Source of the DNA: an uncultured Lachnospiraceae bacterium
Lineage (GTDB): Bacteria; Bacillota; Clostridia; Lachnospirales; Lachnospiraceae
Length of the DNA stretch: 60,571 nucleotides
Assembly (NCBI GenBank): GCA_949132985.1
Contig: CASCGD010000006.1
Coordinates: 1 to 60,571, forward strand
Direction: 5' to 3'
Shown one piece after another: positions 10,149 to 18,667 of this stretch; positions within the stretch are counted from its first letter, which is position 1; each line of letters opens with the position of its first letter. The notes under the pieces were generated by a model, which was not told where the DNA came from, made no database searches, and saw only the letters and a program-made list of their open reading frames with translations. A program made the position numbers and the translations under genes.

Positions 10149-11146
10149 AGCAGGGAACGTTCGCCGAACGGGTATTTGCGATATTGCTTCTGATCGTATC
10201 CATCTTTCTTGTGGGCTGCGGACAGCTTGAGATCGAGGATCGTGCGTTTCCTCTGGCGCTTTCGGTAGAACCGGCGAAGGAAGACGGATTGTACGAGTTT
10301 TCCTTTTTTTTCGAGGATACGGGAACGGGTGGTTCGGGACTTTACCACCGGGAGGACGCGGTTATAAAAGCTTCCGGTTATCCGGAGGCTTTCACCCTTT
10401 TTGGAAGGGAGCAGGCGGCGCAGCTGGATGACAGTCACATGAAGGTTGTCCTTCTGGCGCAGGAGCTGCTTTGGGATCGGGAATTTCTGGAAGCGTTTTA
10501 TGGATATTTTATGAAAGATGACCATTTTTCCTGGAATACGATGGTTTATCTCACGGATGACGAATCGGCGAAGCCGGAGGAACTGAAGGAGCGCACCGGA
10601 GGGCGGCTCGGAACCTATCTGCTTGATATGGCGGAGAGCGACGAGCAGGAGCGGACGGCGGCAGTTCCTACGCTGGGAGATCTGTACAAGGAGTGGTATA
10701 ACCAGGCCGAGGTACTTCTTCTGCCGATTCTCGGAAAAAGTGCGCTGCCCTCGGTGACGCGCTACCGTATGCTTGTGCAGAGCGAGCCGGGGGATGAGAT
10801 CACAATGGACACGGCGCGTTTGATTCAGCTTCTGGACGGGCGTCTGAAAAAATTACAGTTACAGCTGGAGGACGGAACCGTTGTCGGCATGGAAGAAATT
10901 CATCTGAAACAGGAGTATATTGGCGGACGTGGGGAAAATGAGCGATGGAGGGTGACGGTTTGCATGAAGTGTACGCTGCAAAATCGCGTGAAAGTGTCTG
11001 CCGGGGAACGCCGCAGGCTGATGGATGAGATCGGGCGGCTTTTGCAGGAGCAGCTGGCGCAGGTTCAGTCATTCGTTCCGATCACCGGTTCGCAGGGGCA
11101 GCTTCTGGTGCCGGAATACGGGATAAAGATGAACTGGGTGGAGTAG
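10145..11146 (+). CDS. Spore germination lipoprotein, Ger(x)C family (GerXC subunit)
   Basis: C-subunit of the receptor, 333 residues. The signal peptide ends in a lipobox (LLLIVSIFLVGC), so the protein is anchored by a lipid at the outer face of the spore inner membrane. The mature start CGQLEIEDRAFPLALSVE matches the usual Ger(x)C opening, where a conserved E-D-R/W motif precedes a statement about sensor-like beta structure. It is a little shorter than many family members (about 370-400). Start ATG overlaps the GerXB stop and is preceded by GAGAGGAGGG; the longer open frame upstream lies out of frame inside GerXB and is not real. Confidence 0.87.
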   Translation: MKQGTFAERVFAILLLIVSIFLVGCGQLEIEDRAFPLALSVEPAKEDGLYEFSFFFEDTGTGGSGLYHREDAVIKASGYPEAFTLFGREQAAQLDDSHMKVVLLAQELLWDREFLEAFYGYFMKDDHFSWNTMVYLTDDESAKPEELKERTGGRLGTYLLDMAESDEQERTAAVPTLGDLYKEWYNQAEVLLLPILGKSALPSVTRYRMLVQSEPGDEITMDTARLIQLLDGRLKKLQLQLEDGTVVGMEEIHLKQEYIGGRGENERWRVTVCMKCTLQNRVKVSAGERRRLMDEIGRLLQEQLAQVQSFVPITGSQGQLLVPEYGIKMNWVE

Positions 11147-11199
11147 TGCCGCGCCGGCTTTCACCGACGGTGCCGCCGCAGGGTCTGCCCCGGTACTAT

Positions 11200-11240
11200 A
11201 AAAAGGGTGTAAAGTCCTTGATTTCAAGCACTTTACACCC
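11200..11240 (-). terminator. Terminator of the minus-strand M56 cluster
   Basis: A hairpin with GGGTGTAAAGT at 11205-11215 and its complement at 11230-11240, with a further CTTGA/TCAAG pairing inside. Read on the minus strand it is followed by a TTTTT run (complement of 11200-11204). It would end the transcript of the small gene at 11329-11520 and the metallopeptidase genes, and stops it meeting the ger operon. Confidence 0.75.
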
Positions 11241-11328
11241 TGGTACAGCATTGAGGAAATAACGGTGAATACGGCACCTGTTCTTTGTGTTATTTCTGCA
11301 GCGCGGTACTGTTCTTTGGTTGGGATTG

Positions 11329-11520
11329 TCATTCTTTGATTTTGTCAATATCTGTGAGATTAATCCCGGATAGATTCAGCAATGCCTTCAATGTTAAATA
11401 TTCATCTTTCAATTTGGCATATGTTTCAGTGGCATTTTCTTTTTTTGCTGATAACATATACTCTTGAATTTTCTTAAAATCATCAAGTGCCTGTTTGGCA
11501 ACTTCAATACCGGGCGGCAT
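11329..11520 (-). CDS. Small hypothetical protein, 63 residues
   Basis: Not recognised. Reads MPPGIEVAKQALDDFKKI and continues as one or two amphipathic, probably coiled-coil helices rich in Lys, Glu and Leu. No signal peptide, no cysteine. A good ribosome-binding site (AGCAGGTGAT, 6 bp before the ATG) and a strong terminator downstream support expression. It sits 71 bp after the stop of the first M56 gene on the same strand, so it is probably the last gene of that transcript. Base use is AT-richer than the M56 genes. Confidence 0.6.
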   Translation of the reverse strand: MPPGIEVAKQALDDFKKIQEYMLSAKKENATETYAKLKDEYLTLKALLNLSGINLTDIDKIKE

Positions 11521-11591
11521 ATAATCACCTGCTTTCTATATTGTAAAATACATCGTGACAATAAGAGTATACCATATGCAGGAATGAAAGT

Positions 11592-13058
11592 CTATGGAAA
11601 GCACGCTTCAATTTTTCCCCAGTCCACGTCCTCACGAACGTAGTAGACGACAGAGAAAGCGTTGTCCAGACGATCGAGGTCGCAGAGGACGATGCTGCTG
11701 TCGCCCAGCCAGATGCATTGGCGCGTCTCATCGCTGGAAAAATAAAGCCGGGGCACCTGTTCTGACGCGACCGAATAACGCCCGTCGTTTAGATGCTCGA
11801 TGGGCAGTGTTTCCAGGTAGGAGAGCAGCGCTGCCCGGTTTTCAGGGGTTAAATCGGCATCGGAGCGGTAGAACTCATCATCCGCCTGGTACAGGCAGTA
11901 ATTGACGGACTCCACGGAGAAGACCTCGCCAAGGGTCATGCGCTCGTCGGAGACCGCAAGGACGCCGTGGAACATGAGGCAGGTGAACAAAAGCACCATG
12001 AGCAGCAGCGTGCCCGCGGGGCGGCGCTGCTTTTTCATCACGTTTTTCAGGCGGTAGCGGAGGGAGGAGGCATCCGCGGACATGCAGGTAGTAAAGCCGT
12101 GCCGTTCCCCGGCTGTGTTTAAGAGCAAATCGGCATATAATTTTCGGTCATCGTCATCCGCTGTTTCCAGCACGATCTCGTCGCAGGATAGCTCGATGTC
12201 GCGGCCTGCCTCCCGAAGCGCGAGCCACATCAGCGGATGGAACCAGAAGAGGGCCAGCAGGAAGGAAAAGAAGCACTTGGAGTCCGCGTCGTTTCGCTGG
12301 AGGTGGTGCAGCTCGTGTCGGAAGATGAGGCGAAGCTCTTTTGTCGTGTACGGGCGAGGGGGCAGCACCGTTACGCGCGTGCGCTTGGAATCTCCCATGG
12401 AAAACGGGGTTTTTGCGTGTTCGTAACGGACGAGCCGGATCGGGTTTTTAAAGCCGAGCTGTTCCGATTCCTCCTGCCAGATCTGCAGTACCGATGCGTC
12501 GCATTCCTCGCGGGCCGCGCGCATGACCTTTCGGCGAAAATGCAGATGTGAGAGGAGAGATGCGCCGAAAACAAGGATGAAGCCGCCGGACCATATCGGG
12601 ATGAGCGTGGCCAGAAGCTGCTTCGGACAGTAGATCACAGCCCGTGGAATGATCGTTGTAAAATTGTAGCCCAGGTAATAGAGCAGGGCCGGAAACAGCC
12701 ATGCGGCCGCACATGCCCGTGCACTGATATGCCGCCGCAAAAGCGGAATCAGAAAAAGCAGTGCCAGATAATAGATACTCATGGTCAAAAGCAGATCGAT
12801 AGAGATCCGGAAGAAAAAGGAGACTCCGTCGGTTAAGCCAAGTTTCCAGACGATTCCGGCAAAGATGATGCCAAGGCCAATGGGAAGAATGAGGGGACAA
12901 AAACCGATCTGGATAATTTTATCCCTCCGGTCGCGCCCGTAAAGACGGTCCTGCGCGGAAAAATCGTTGCCGTGTTCCAGTCCCCATGCGCGGTGAAAGA
13001 AAAATCCGATCAGGCATGAGAAGGACATTGCCATAAAAATCCGAGTGAAAAGTATCAT
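11592..13058 (-). CDS. M56 family metallopeptidase, BlaR1-like (copy 1)
   Basis: Integral membrane zinc peptidase of 488 residues. Several N-terminal membrane segments are followed by a cytoplasmic catalytic part with HELHH (His248, Glu249, His252) inside LIFRHELHHLQRND, and by ELSCDEIVLE, the usual downstream region of the family. After a last membrane segment (about 345-365) there is a C-terminal domain of about 120 residues, presumably extracytoplasmic and sensing. In BlaR1/MecR1 systems such a peptidase is activated by an outside signal and inactivates the BlaI-type repressor. Start overlaps the end of the repressor gene by 4 bp, which implies coupled translation. No penicillin-binding domain is evident, so the signal may not be a beta-lactam. 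Confidence 0.88.
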   Translation of the reverse strand: MILFTRIFMAMSFSCLIGFFFHRAWGLEHGNDFSAQDRLYGRDRRDKIIQIGFCPLILPIGLGIIFAGIVWKLGLTDGVSFFFRISIDLLLTMSIYYLALLFLIPLLRRHISARACAAAWLFPALLYYLGYNFTTIIPRAVIYCPKQLLATLIPIWSGGFILVFGASLLSHLHFRRKVMRAAREECDASVLQIWQEESEQLGFKNPIRLVRYEHAKTPFSMGDSKRTRVTVLPPRPYTTKELRLIFRHELHHLQRNDADSKCFFSFLLALFWFHPLMWLALREAGRDIELSCDEIVLETADDDDRKLYADLLLNTAGERHGFTTCMSADASSLRYRLKNVMKKQRRPAGTLLLMVLLFTCLMFHGVLAVSDERMTLGEVFSVESVNYCLYQADDEFYRSDADLTPENRAALLSYLETLPIEHLNDGRYSVASEQVPRLYFSSDETRQCIWLGDSSIVLCDLDRLDNAFSVVYYVREDVDWGKIEACFP

Positions 13059-13432
13059 AGCGTCCCCCTTTCCAAAAGCTCCCGCAGTGTCTCGATTTCC
13101 TCACGGCTGATGCCGCTGTCGCACAGGGCGGTGGCAAAGTTCGCCAGTGAGCCGCCGTAGAGCCGGTTCAGCATACTGCGGCTCTCCTCGGCCAGATAGG
13201 TGCGCCGGGAGATGAGCGGTGTGTAATAGTTGGTGCGGCCCTTTCGCTCCAGGGACAAAAATCCCTTTTCGCAGAGCCGGTTCAAAAATGTGATGATCGT
13301 GCTCGGCGCGAGCTGTTTTTCGCCGCCAAGCTCCTTTTCGATCGTGCTGCGCGCCACGGGCGGCTCGTTGTCCCATACGATCTGCATGATTGTAAGCTCG
13401 CCGTCCGGCAGGCGTTTTCTTTTTTTATTCAT
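13055..13432 (-). CDS. BlaI/MecI/CopY family transcriptional repressor
   Basis: Winged-helix repressor of 125 residues. RLPDGELTIMQIVWDNEPPV is the classical first helix region, STIITFLNRLCEKGFLSLER is the recognition helix and wing, and NYYTPLISRRTYLAEESR leads into the dimerisation helices with the protease-sensitive segment of the family. The start follows AAGGAGGTTTTACAC. It is translationally coupled to M56 copy 1. It is the only repressor gene in the cluster, so it probably also controls the two upstream M56 copies through the operators at 16478-16514. Confidence 0.92.
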   Translation of the reverse strand: MNKKRKRLPDGELTIMQIVWDNEPPVARSTIEKELGGEKQLAPSTIITFLNRLCEKGFLSLERKGRTNYYTPLISRRTYLAEESRSMLNRLYGGSLANFATALCDSGISREEIETLRELLERGTL

Positions 13433-13479
13433 GTGTAAAACCTCCTTATTTATACTTGCGGGTAATAAAATCGTAACAG

Positions 13480-13576
13480 TTTATACTCACGAGCGAAAAC
13501 ATTTTCCATATTGTCCAAAGTATTGACGCTCGTGAGTCGGCTTTGTTGAAAAATTTTAGTGCTCGTCAGTATAAAT
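13480..13576. promoter_or_regulatory. Inverted-repeat element upstream of the BlaI gene
   Basis: Left arm TTTATACTCACGAGCG (13480-13495) and right arm GCTCGTCAGTATAAA (13561-13575) are near-perfect inverted repeats; an internal GACGCTCGTGAGT at 13525-13537 repeats the motif. The left arm read on the minus strand gives TATAAA and could be the -10 region of the blaI-like gene. A similarly built element lies at 22081-22189. It differs from the CTAC-N4-GTAG dyads at 16478-16514. Function unknown. Confidence 0.45.
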
Positions 13577-13671
13577 TCTTTTACGTTTGCAGGCATCCGG
13601 CCATGAAAATCGCTTCTCAATGGGCCGTCCGCCTGTTTCTGCTGCGTTTTTCCCTCCGAAACGAATGTGTG

Positions 13672-15180
13672 TCACTCAAAAAATGCTTCAATTTTTTTCC
13701 AGTCAATTTTGCCCCTCACGTAATAGACGCGGAAGCGCTTGCTCCTGTCCTTTTGATACCAGTCGCAGACGGTGATGCCGTTGTCGTAAATCCAGATGCC
13801 CTGCAGCGTGCCGTTCTCATCCGAAAGGTACAGGCGGCGAGCGTGCTCCGGGGTGCCTTCCTCCCGCTGTGACGATCCCACCAGCTCCTCGGCGGATAGG
13901 GAGGAGAGGTAAGCAAGCAGCGGTTCCAGGCTTCCGTTTTTCAGCTCCGCTTCGTTTTTTGACTGGTAGCTGCCGGTTCCCCGGTCATACACTTCATAGA
14001 GCACGTGGTTCATCGCCCTGCCGTCTGCGAACAGCGTATCGAGCGTAAAGCGGCTGTCAAAAAAGGCGAGTGTGCCATGGCACATGATGCAGACGAACAG
14101 GAGTGCCATGAGCAGCCTGGTTCCGGGCGTGCATTTCCGCTCATGCATGACATTTTTCAGGCGGTAGCGAAGGGCTCTTGCGTCCGCAGACAGGCAGGTA
14201 GTGAACCCGCGGGGCCGGGCGGCTGTGTGCAGGAGCAGGGAAGCATAGCGTTTTCGGGTGTCGTCGTCCGCGTCCTCTAATACGATTTCATCGCAGGAGA
14301 GCTCCATGTCCTTTGCCGATTCTCTGGCCGTGAGCCACACGAGGGGATGAAACCAGAAGAACGCGCACAAAAAGGCAAAGAAGAGCCGGGTATTTGTATC
14401 GTTCCGCTGGATATGGTGCAGCTCATGGCGGAAAATCAGGTGAAGCTCCTGCTCCGTGTAAGGGCATGGCGGGAGTATGGTGAGCACCTGTTTTCCATGG
14501 TTCATGGAAAAGGGTGTGGATGCCGGCGGGCAGCGGACAAGGCGAACGGGCTTCTCTATATGAAACCGCGCCAGCTCCTGTGCCCAGACAGCGCGCACCA
14601 TCCCGTCGGATTCGTCGGTAATCGTGGGCAGGATATGCCGGCAAAACCGAAGATGAGAAAAGACGAATCCGGCAAAAACGAGTCCAAAGCCGGCAAACCA
14701 CACCGGGGCAAGCACATCGAGGATCCATGCCGGGCAGTAGAACACCAGGCGGGGCATGGGAGCTTTCGGAAACAGGAGTACAACAAAGTAAAGGTAAGCC
14801 GGAAGCAGCCACGCGGCCGCGCAGGCCTGTGCGCTGACACGTTTCCGCAGCGCGGGCATCAACACAAGCATTACAATGTAATACAGGCTCATTGTCAGCA
14901 GCAGATCGGTGGAAAAGCGAAAAAAGCAGGGGAGCACATTTCGCCATCCGTTCGTCAGCATAAATCCGGCAAAAATAACGGCGAGTCCTGCCGGAAAAAG
15001 GAGCGTCACCAGGTCGGTGGTGATAAGCCGGTTTTGCCAGCCGTTTTTCGGAGAGTGCTCTTGGCCATGCGCACCGCCGTGTTCCCTGTTCCATGCGTAT
15101 CGGAAGGTAACCCCGAGCACCCAGGCGTAAAAGGCTGCGGCAAATGCCCGCAAAAAGAGCCGTGTGAGTTCCGCTATCAT
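13672..15180 (-). CDS. M56 family metallopeptidase, BlaR1-like (copy 2)
   Basis: Paralogue of copy 1, 502 residues, with the same order: N-terminal membrane helices, catalytic HELHH (His252 to His256) in LIFRHELHHIQRND, ELSCDEIVLE, a final membrane helix (FVCIMCHGTLAFFD) and a C-terminal domain ending in YYVRGKIDWKKIEAFFE. The end resembles copy 1 (YYVREDVDWGKIEACFP). Its ATG overlaps the stop of the upstream pseudogene as ATGA, so it may have been translated by coupling to that gene; decay of the upstream copy could therefore affect its expression. It probably needs the BlaI-type repressor encoded 240 bp downstream. Confidence 0.88.
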   Translation of the reverse strand: MIAELTRLFLRAFAAAFYAWVLGVTFRYAWNREHGGAHGQEHSPKNGWQNRLITTDLVTLLFPAGLAVIFAGFMLTNGWRNVLPCFFRFSTDLLLTMSLYYIVMLVLMPALRKRVSAQACAAAWLLPAYLYFVVLLFPKAPMPRLVFYCPAWILDVLAPVWFAGFGLVFAGFVFSHLRFCRHILPTITDESDGMVRAVWAQELARFHIEKPVRLVRCPPASTPFSMNHGKQVLTILPPCPYTEQELHLIFRHELHHIQRNDTNTRLFFAFLCAFFWFHPLVWLTARESAKDMELSCDEIVLEDADDDTRKRYASLLLHTAARPRGFTTCLSADARALRYRLKNVMHERKCTPGTRLLMALLFVCIMCHGTLAFFDSRFTLDTLFADGRAMNHVLYEVYDRGTGSYQSKNEAELKNGSLEPLLAYLSSLSAEELVGSSQREEGTPEHARRLYLSDENGTLQGIWIYDNGITVCDWYQKDRSKRFRVYYVRGKIDWKKIEAFFE

Positions 15181-16462
15181 AGGTATTCCTCAATCCTTTC
15201 CCAGCCGGGCGTTTTCCGGATGTAGTAACATGTGATGCGCTCGACTGCGCCGTCCCCGTTGTAGACCGAAACGCTTTTGTCGTAGATGACGACCGTGTGC
15301 TGGTTGTCTTCCTGATCTAAAAGGTCGATGTAGATGCGGTGCGAATACTCCGTAGCCGAATTGCGGCTGTAAGGCCCTGCCAGGCGCTCCACGGGAAGCG
15401 CCGAGAGCCAGGCAAGGAGCGCTTCCTTTTCACTGCCGCCTGGCTTCACCCAGCGGCAGGCACCTATGTCCGTATCGAATACTTCACAGGAAATCTTCGT
15501 GACTGCGGAAGCATCCATCACCTCGCCAAGCGATGAGCGCTCGTCCGTGAAGGCAAAGATGCCGTGGCACATAATGCAGGTGAAGAGAAGCGCCATGAGA
15601 AACACGGTTCCCCGGCGGTGGCCGTGCACCTGCATGATGTGCTTCAGGCGGTAGCGCAGCGACCTGGCATCCGTGGACAGGCAGGTGGTAAAGCCCGGCA
15701 GCACCGCCGCGGAATGTAAAAGCAGCGCGGCGTAGCGCTCGCGGGTCGTCCGGTCAGCGCCTGTTTGCCGCTTCCCGTTCCCAGCGAAAAGGGCGTCGAT
15801 GCGTGCTTCCAGCGGAGCAGGCGGACGGGGTCCTTTCGATCAAGCCGTTCCATTTCCTGCAGCCAGATGGTAAGCACGTCTTCGTCGTATTCGTCAAAGG
15901 CTTCCGAAAGAATGCGGCGGCGCAGGAGAAGGTGCGAGAGAATGGCTCCCGCAAACAGGAGCAGAAATACGGTAAACCACACCGGAATCAGCCAGCGGGT
16001 CAGCTTTGCCGGACAATATAATATGACATACGGTTCGAAAAAAAGCGGCGTCACAGAGATCGTATAGTAGAGGTATGTCGGAATCAGCCATGCGGTCGCA
16101 CAGGTGCGCGCACTGAAATGCCGTCGCAGCGCGGGCATGAGAAGCAGCAGCGCGATATAGTAGAAGCTCATCGTCAGCAGCATTCCGGCCGAAACGTGGA
16201 ACAGCTCCGATAAGGCGGCGCTCCATCCGCGCTGACCGAGGGTGAATACAAACAAAAGGGTAAAGTACAGGGGGAAAAGGAGTGCGCCGCCGGCGACGGA
16301 GGTCGATGTATTTTTTTGTTCAATTCCCCAGACCTCTGCGAGGACGGAGCGCTTTCTGCCATGTTCGCGCATCCATGCATCCCGGAACAAACTCCCGAAC
16401 GCAGCTGTAAAAAGAACCGCACAACAGATTCTCAGCCAGAAATATGTGTTTTCCTGTAACAT
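15177..16462 (-). pseudogene. M56 metallopeptidase, copy 3, lost catalytic segment and frameshifted
   Basis: The first 230 or so codons (from 16462) match the N-terminal membrane part of copies 1 and 2 down to HASTPFS and GKQALT, then reading leaves frame near 15760. The remaining part resumes in another frame as TTRERYAALLLHS and GFTTCL and runs to 15177 with the family's C-terminal domain. Compared with copy 2, roughly 70 codons are missing at the junction, exactly those holding HELHH and SCDE. The product cannot be an active peptidase. It is the promoter-proximal gene of the minus-strand cluster and has an intact ribosome-binding site (GAAAGGAGGACG). A sequencing or assembly gap in this repeated region is the main alternative. 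Confidence 0.85.
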
Positions 16463-16477
16463 CGGGCGTCCTCCTTT

Positions 16478-16528
16478 CTACAAAAGTAGTGATAAGTATA
16501 TTCTACAATTGTCGTGATAAAATGTCAA
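16478..16528 (-). promoter_or_regulatory. BlaI-type repressed promoter of the M56 cluster
   Basis: Read on the minus strand there is TTGACA (complement of 16523-16528), 17 bp, and TAGAAT (complement of 16500-16505), a near-ideal sigma-A promoter. Two dyads overlap it: CTAC-AATT-GTCG at 16503-16514, in the -10 region, and CTAC-AAAA-GTAG at 16478-16489, just after the start point. Their form (TAC/GTA dyad) is that of BlaI/MecI operators, and a BlaI-type gene is in the cluster. Confidence 0.8.
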
Positions 16529-16622
16529 GTGGGAAATGAGATATAAATTTTGCTTTTATTATCGCCCGGACTGTGTTACACTAAAAAACAAATTGGATGG
16601 CAGGTTCAAATGGAGGCAGAGC

Positions 16623-17696
16623 ATGATTGGACAAATTGCGTTTGAATATTTTCGGGGTTTTGAAAAACTCGAGCTTTTCGATGTTAAACCAATTACATTG
16701 ATTTCCGGAAAAAATAATGCGGGAAAAAGCTCCATATTGGAGGGAATATTTCTTTTTTTAGATCATCTTGCACCTGATTCGTTTATGAAGATTAACAAAT
16801 TTCGTGGTTTTATTCCGACCGGCGATTCTGCAAATTTATGGGAAGCAGCATTTTACCAAAATGATCTGCGAAATCCTTTGCAAATCCGCGTGGAATTTTC
16901 TGGCGTACCGGCTTTGCTGAAATATGAGAGGGATAATGATTTTGTTCCTCCGGCGGATATGAATGTATCAAAGGAGCTCATGGGGCAGATCATATCTTCT
17001 GCCGCATCCTCGTATACGCTTAAGTTCACATTTCAGAGAGGGGATTATACTGAAGAGGGGCATTTCATTGCGGGGCCAATGGGTATTGTCCGGAATTTAA
17101 CCTCACCTGCAACTGCTCCTGGTTTGTCTATGCCATTTACTCAGTTTATCAATGCGGCAATTATAAACAACAACAGTGACAGCTTTATTGCGGAATGGCT
17201 CGGGAAGCTGGAATTAGACGGAAGAAAACAACAAATTGTTGAAATATTAAAACTCATTGAACCAGCGATAGACGATCTTTCAACGATTGTAGTGAATGGT
17301 ATGGCCCAGCTTTTTGTAAAAATCGGGAATCAGCGGTTGCCGCTCAGACTTGCCGGAGACGGGCTGAACAAGCTTCTGTTTATTGTTCTTTCAATTGCTG
17401 TAAATCCACATTCCATTCTCCTTATTGATGAGATTGAAACAGGTTTCCATTACTCCATGCTTCCCAGGCTGTGGGAGATCATCGCGCGGACAGCTCACGA
17501 AAACAGCTGTCAGATTATAGCTACTACACATAGCTATGAGTGCATTATCGGAGCTGTGGACGGGATAGAACAGGCTGGCCGAAAGTCTGAGTTTTGCTTT
17601 TACCGTCTTGATAAGAATCGTACGGGCAGTCATGCATATCGTTACTCAGAGGATTTACTTCAAATGGCCGTTGCAACGGATATGGAGGTTCGTTAA
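16623..17696 (+). CDS. AAA ATPase (ABC/OLD-like), partner of a TOPRIM-like protein
   Basis: Soluble ATPase of 357 residues of the SMC/OLD-like AAA_15/AAA_21 type. Walker A is GKNNAGKSS at residues 29-37, preceded by FRGFEKLELFDVKPITLISG; the Walker B region is SILLIDEIETGFHYSML at about 258-275, and IIATTHSYECI near 300 is the H-loop. Start ATG at 16623 has ATGGAGGCAG before it; the open frame further upstream lacks such a site. The next gene overlaps as TAATG. An ABC-type ATPase followed by a TOPRIM-like protein is the composition of several phage-defence modules (PARIS, AbiL, split OLD/Gabija-like). Both genes are AT-richer than the flanking genes, which suggests transfer. Confidence 0.8.
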   Translation: MIGQIAFEYFRGFEKLELFDVKPITLISGKNNAGKSSILEGIFLFLDHLAPDSFMKINKFRGFIPTGDSANLWEAAFYQNDLRNPLQIRVEFSGVPALLKYERDNDFVPPADMNVSKELMGQIISSAASSYTLKFTFQRGDYTEEGHFIAGPMGIVRNLTSPATAPGLSMPFTQFINAAIINNNSDSFIAEWLGKLELDGRKQQIVEILKLIEPAIDDLSTIVVNGMAQLFVKIGNQRLPLRLAGDGLNKLLFIVLSIAVNPHSILLIDEIETGFHYSMLPRLWEIIARTAHENSCQIIATTHSYECIIGAVDGIEQAGRKSEFCFYRLDKNRTGSHAYRYSEDLLQMAVATDMEVR

Positions 17697-18355
17697 TGCC
17701 GAGAAAAACAAATACGAAGATACTTCGGGAAAATCTGATTCTCTGTGAAGGCCGGGATGAACAGGAATTTCTGATTCAGTATTTAAATAGTGATGCGCTT
17801 TCTTTTTTACCCGGTTTTTCGAATGACTTTCAAGTGATTGACTTTGGAGGGAATTCTGAATTACCGCAGAAATTAGCGATATTGAAGAATATGGACGGGT
17901 TTGAAAAACTAAAATCACTGCTTGTCATCCGTGATGCGGAAACAAATGCAAAAACAGCGTGCAGTGAAATTCGAATTGCTTTGCAAAAAAACGATTTTCC
18001 GGTTCCGGCAGAGCCTCATTGCTGGGAAGGGAAATCTCCGCGAGTAGGTTTTGTGCTGTTTCCGGCCTGCGATAATACAGCTCAAAACGGTACGCTTGAA
18101 GATTTATGCCTTTCGATTCTATCTGATTCTTTCGCTTTCGATACGTTAGAACAGATTGATGCGTTTCTAAATAATCTGGAGAAGCACCGTCAGAAAGCTT
18201 TCCGCAGAATATTCAAAGCGAAGCTGCATACATATTTTTCGGTTCATAACGATTATGTATCGTTAAAAATTGGCGAAGCCGCTGCGGCAGGTGCTTTTGA
18301 CTGGAATCATGCTGCTCTTAATTCTCTCAAAAAATTTCTTCAGGAAGTCTTGTAA
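17696..18355 (+). CDS. DUF3226/TOPRIM-like protein, effector candidate
   Basis: Protein of 219 residues. It opens with NLILCEGRDEQEFLIQYL (Glu18), followed by LLVIRDAE (Asp80, Glu82) and DNTAQNGTLEDLCL (132-138). This E...DxE order is the TOPRIM metal-binding arrangement as seen in DUF3226-type proteins; assignment to that family is by eye. TOPRIM proteins in two-gene defence modules act as nucleases released or activated by the ATPase. The start overlaps the ATPase stop, so both are made together. No membrane segment. No third gene of the unit is evident. Confidence 0.65.
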   Translation: MPRKTNTKILRENLILCEGRDEQEFLIQYLNSDALSFLPGFSNDFQVIDFGGNSELPQKLAILKNMDGFEKLKSLLVIRDAETNAKTACSEIRIALQKNDFPVPAEPHCWEGKSPRVGFVLFPACDNTAQNGTLEDLCLSILSDSFAFDTLEQIDAFLNNLEKHRQKAFRRIFKAKLHTYFSVHNDYVSLKIGEAAAAGAFDWNHAALNSLKKFLQEVL

Positions 18356-18667
18356 AACAGAAAGACCCTTATATGATAAATAACATGAAATATATAGAAA
18401 AAGACGATTCTGATTTTAGAGGATGACGAGGACATGGCGGATGGGATCCGTCTTTCAGCAGTGAGAATTTAGAGTTTGTCCTTTGTCACAAATCTCATCG
18501 GTTGTAAAAAACCTGCGAAAATGGCAGGGGATTAGCGCGGTACGCATTGCCGGTCCGAAATCAAAAAACTTGCCTTATGAAAGGAAAGTGTGTATAGTGT
18601 TCCTATAAAAACCTGCGGGGAGCCGGTTATTTGCATACAGTTCTGTGCAGAAAGAGAGGTGTATACC
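18356..18667 (+). other. Intergenic region between the defence pair and the AAA/nuclease gene
   Basis: About 310 bp without a gene. It holds a promoter at 18570-18598 and a weak pairing CCTGCGAAAATGGCAGG near 18512. No insertion-sequence end or att-like repeat was seen. Confidence 0.5.
18570..18598 (+). promoter_or_regulatory. Sigma-A promoter for the AAA/PD-(D/E)XK gene
   Basis: TTGCCT at 18570-18575, a 17-bp spacer and TATAGT at 18593-18598. The predicted start point near 18605 gives a leader of about 60 nt before the GTG start at 18668. Confidence 0.6.

Noticed and set aside
14541-14553. GGCGAACGGGC as another copy of the repeated leader module
   Set aside because: Only 11 bp match, inside the coding part of M56 copy 2; no stems or ATG in the expected order.
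14347-15225. Plus-strand frame of 292 codons opposite M56 copy 2
   Set aside because: Antisense to a gene with HELHH and family structure; no recognisable domain and no ribosome-binding site.
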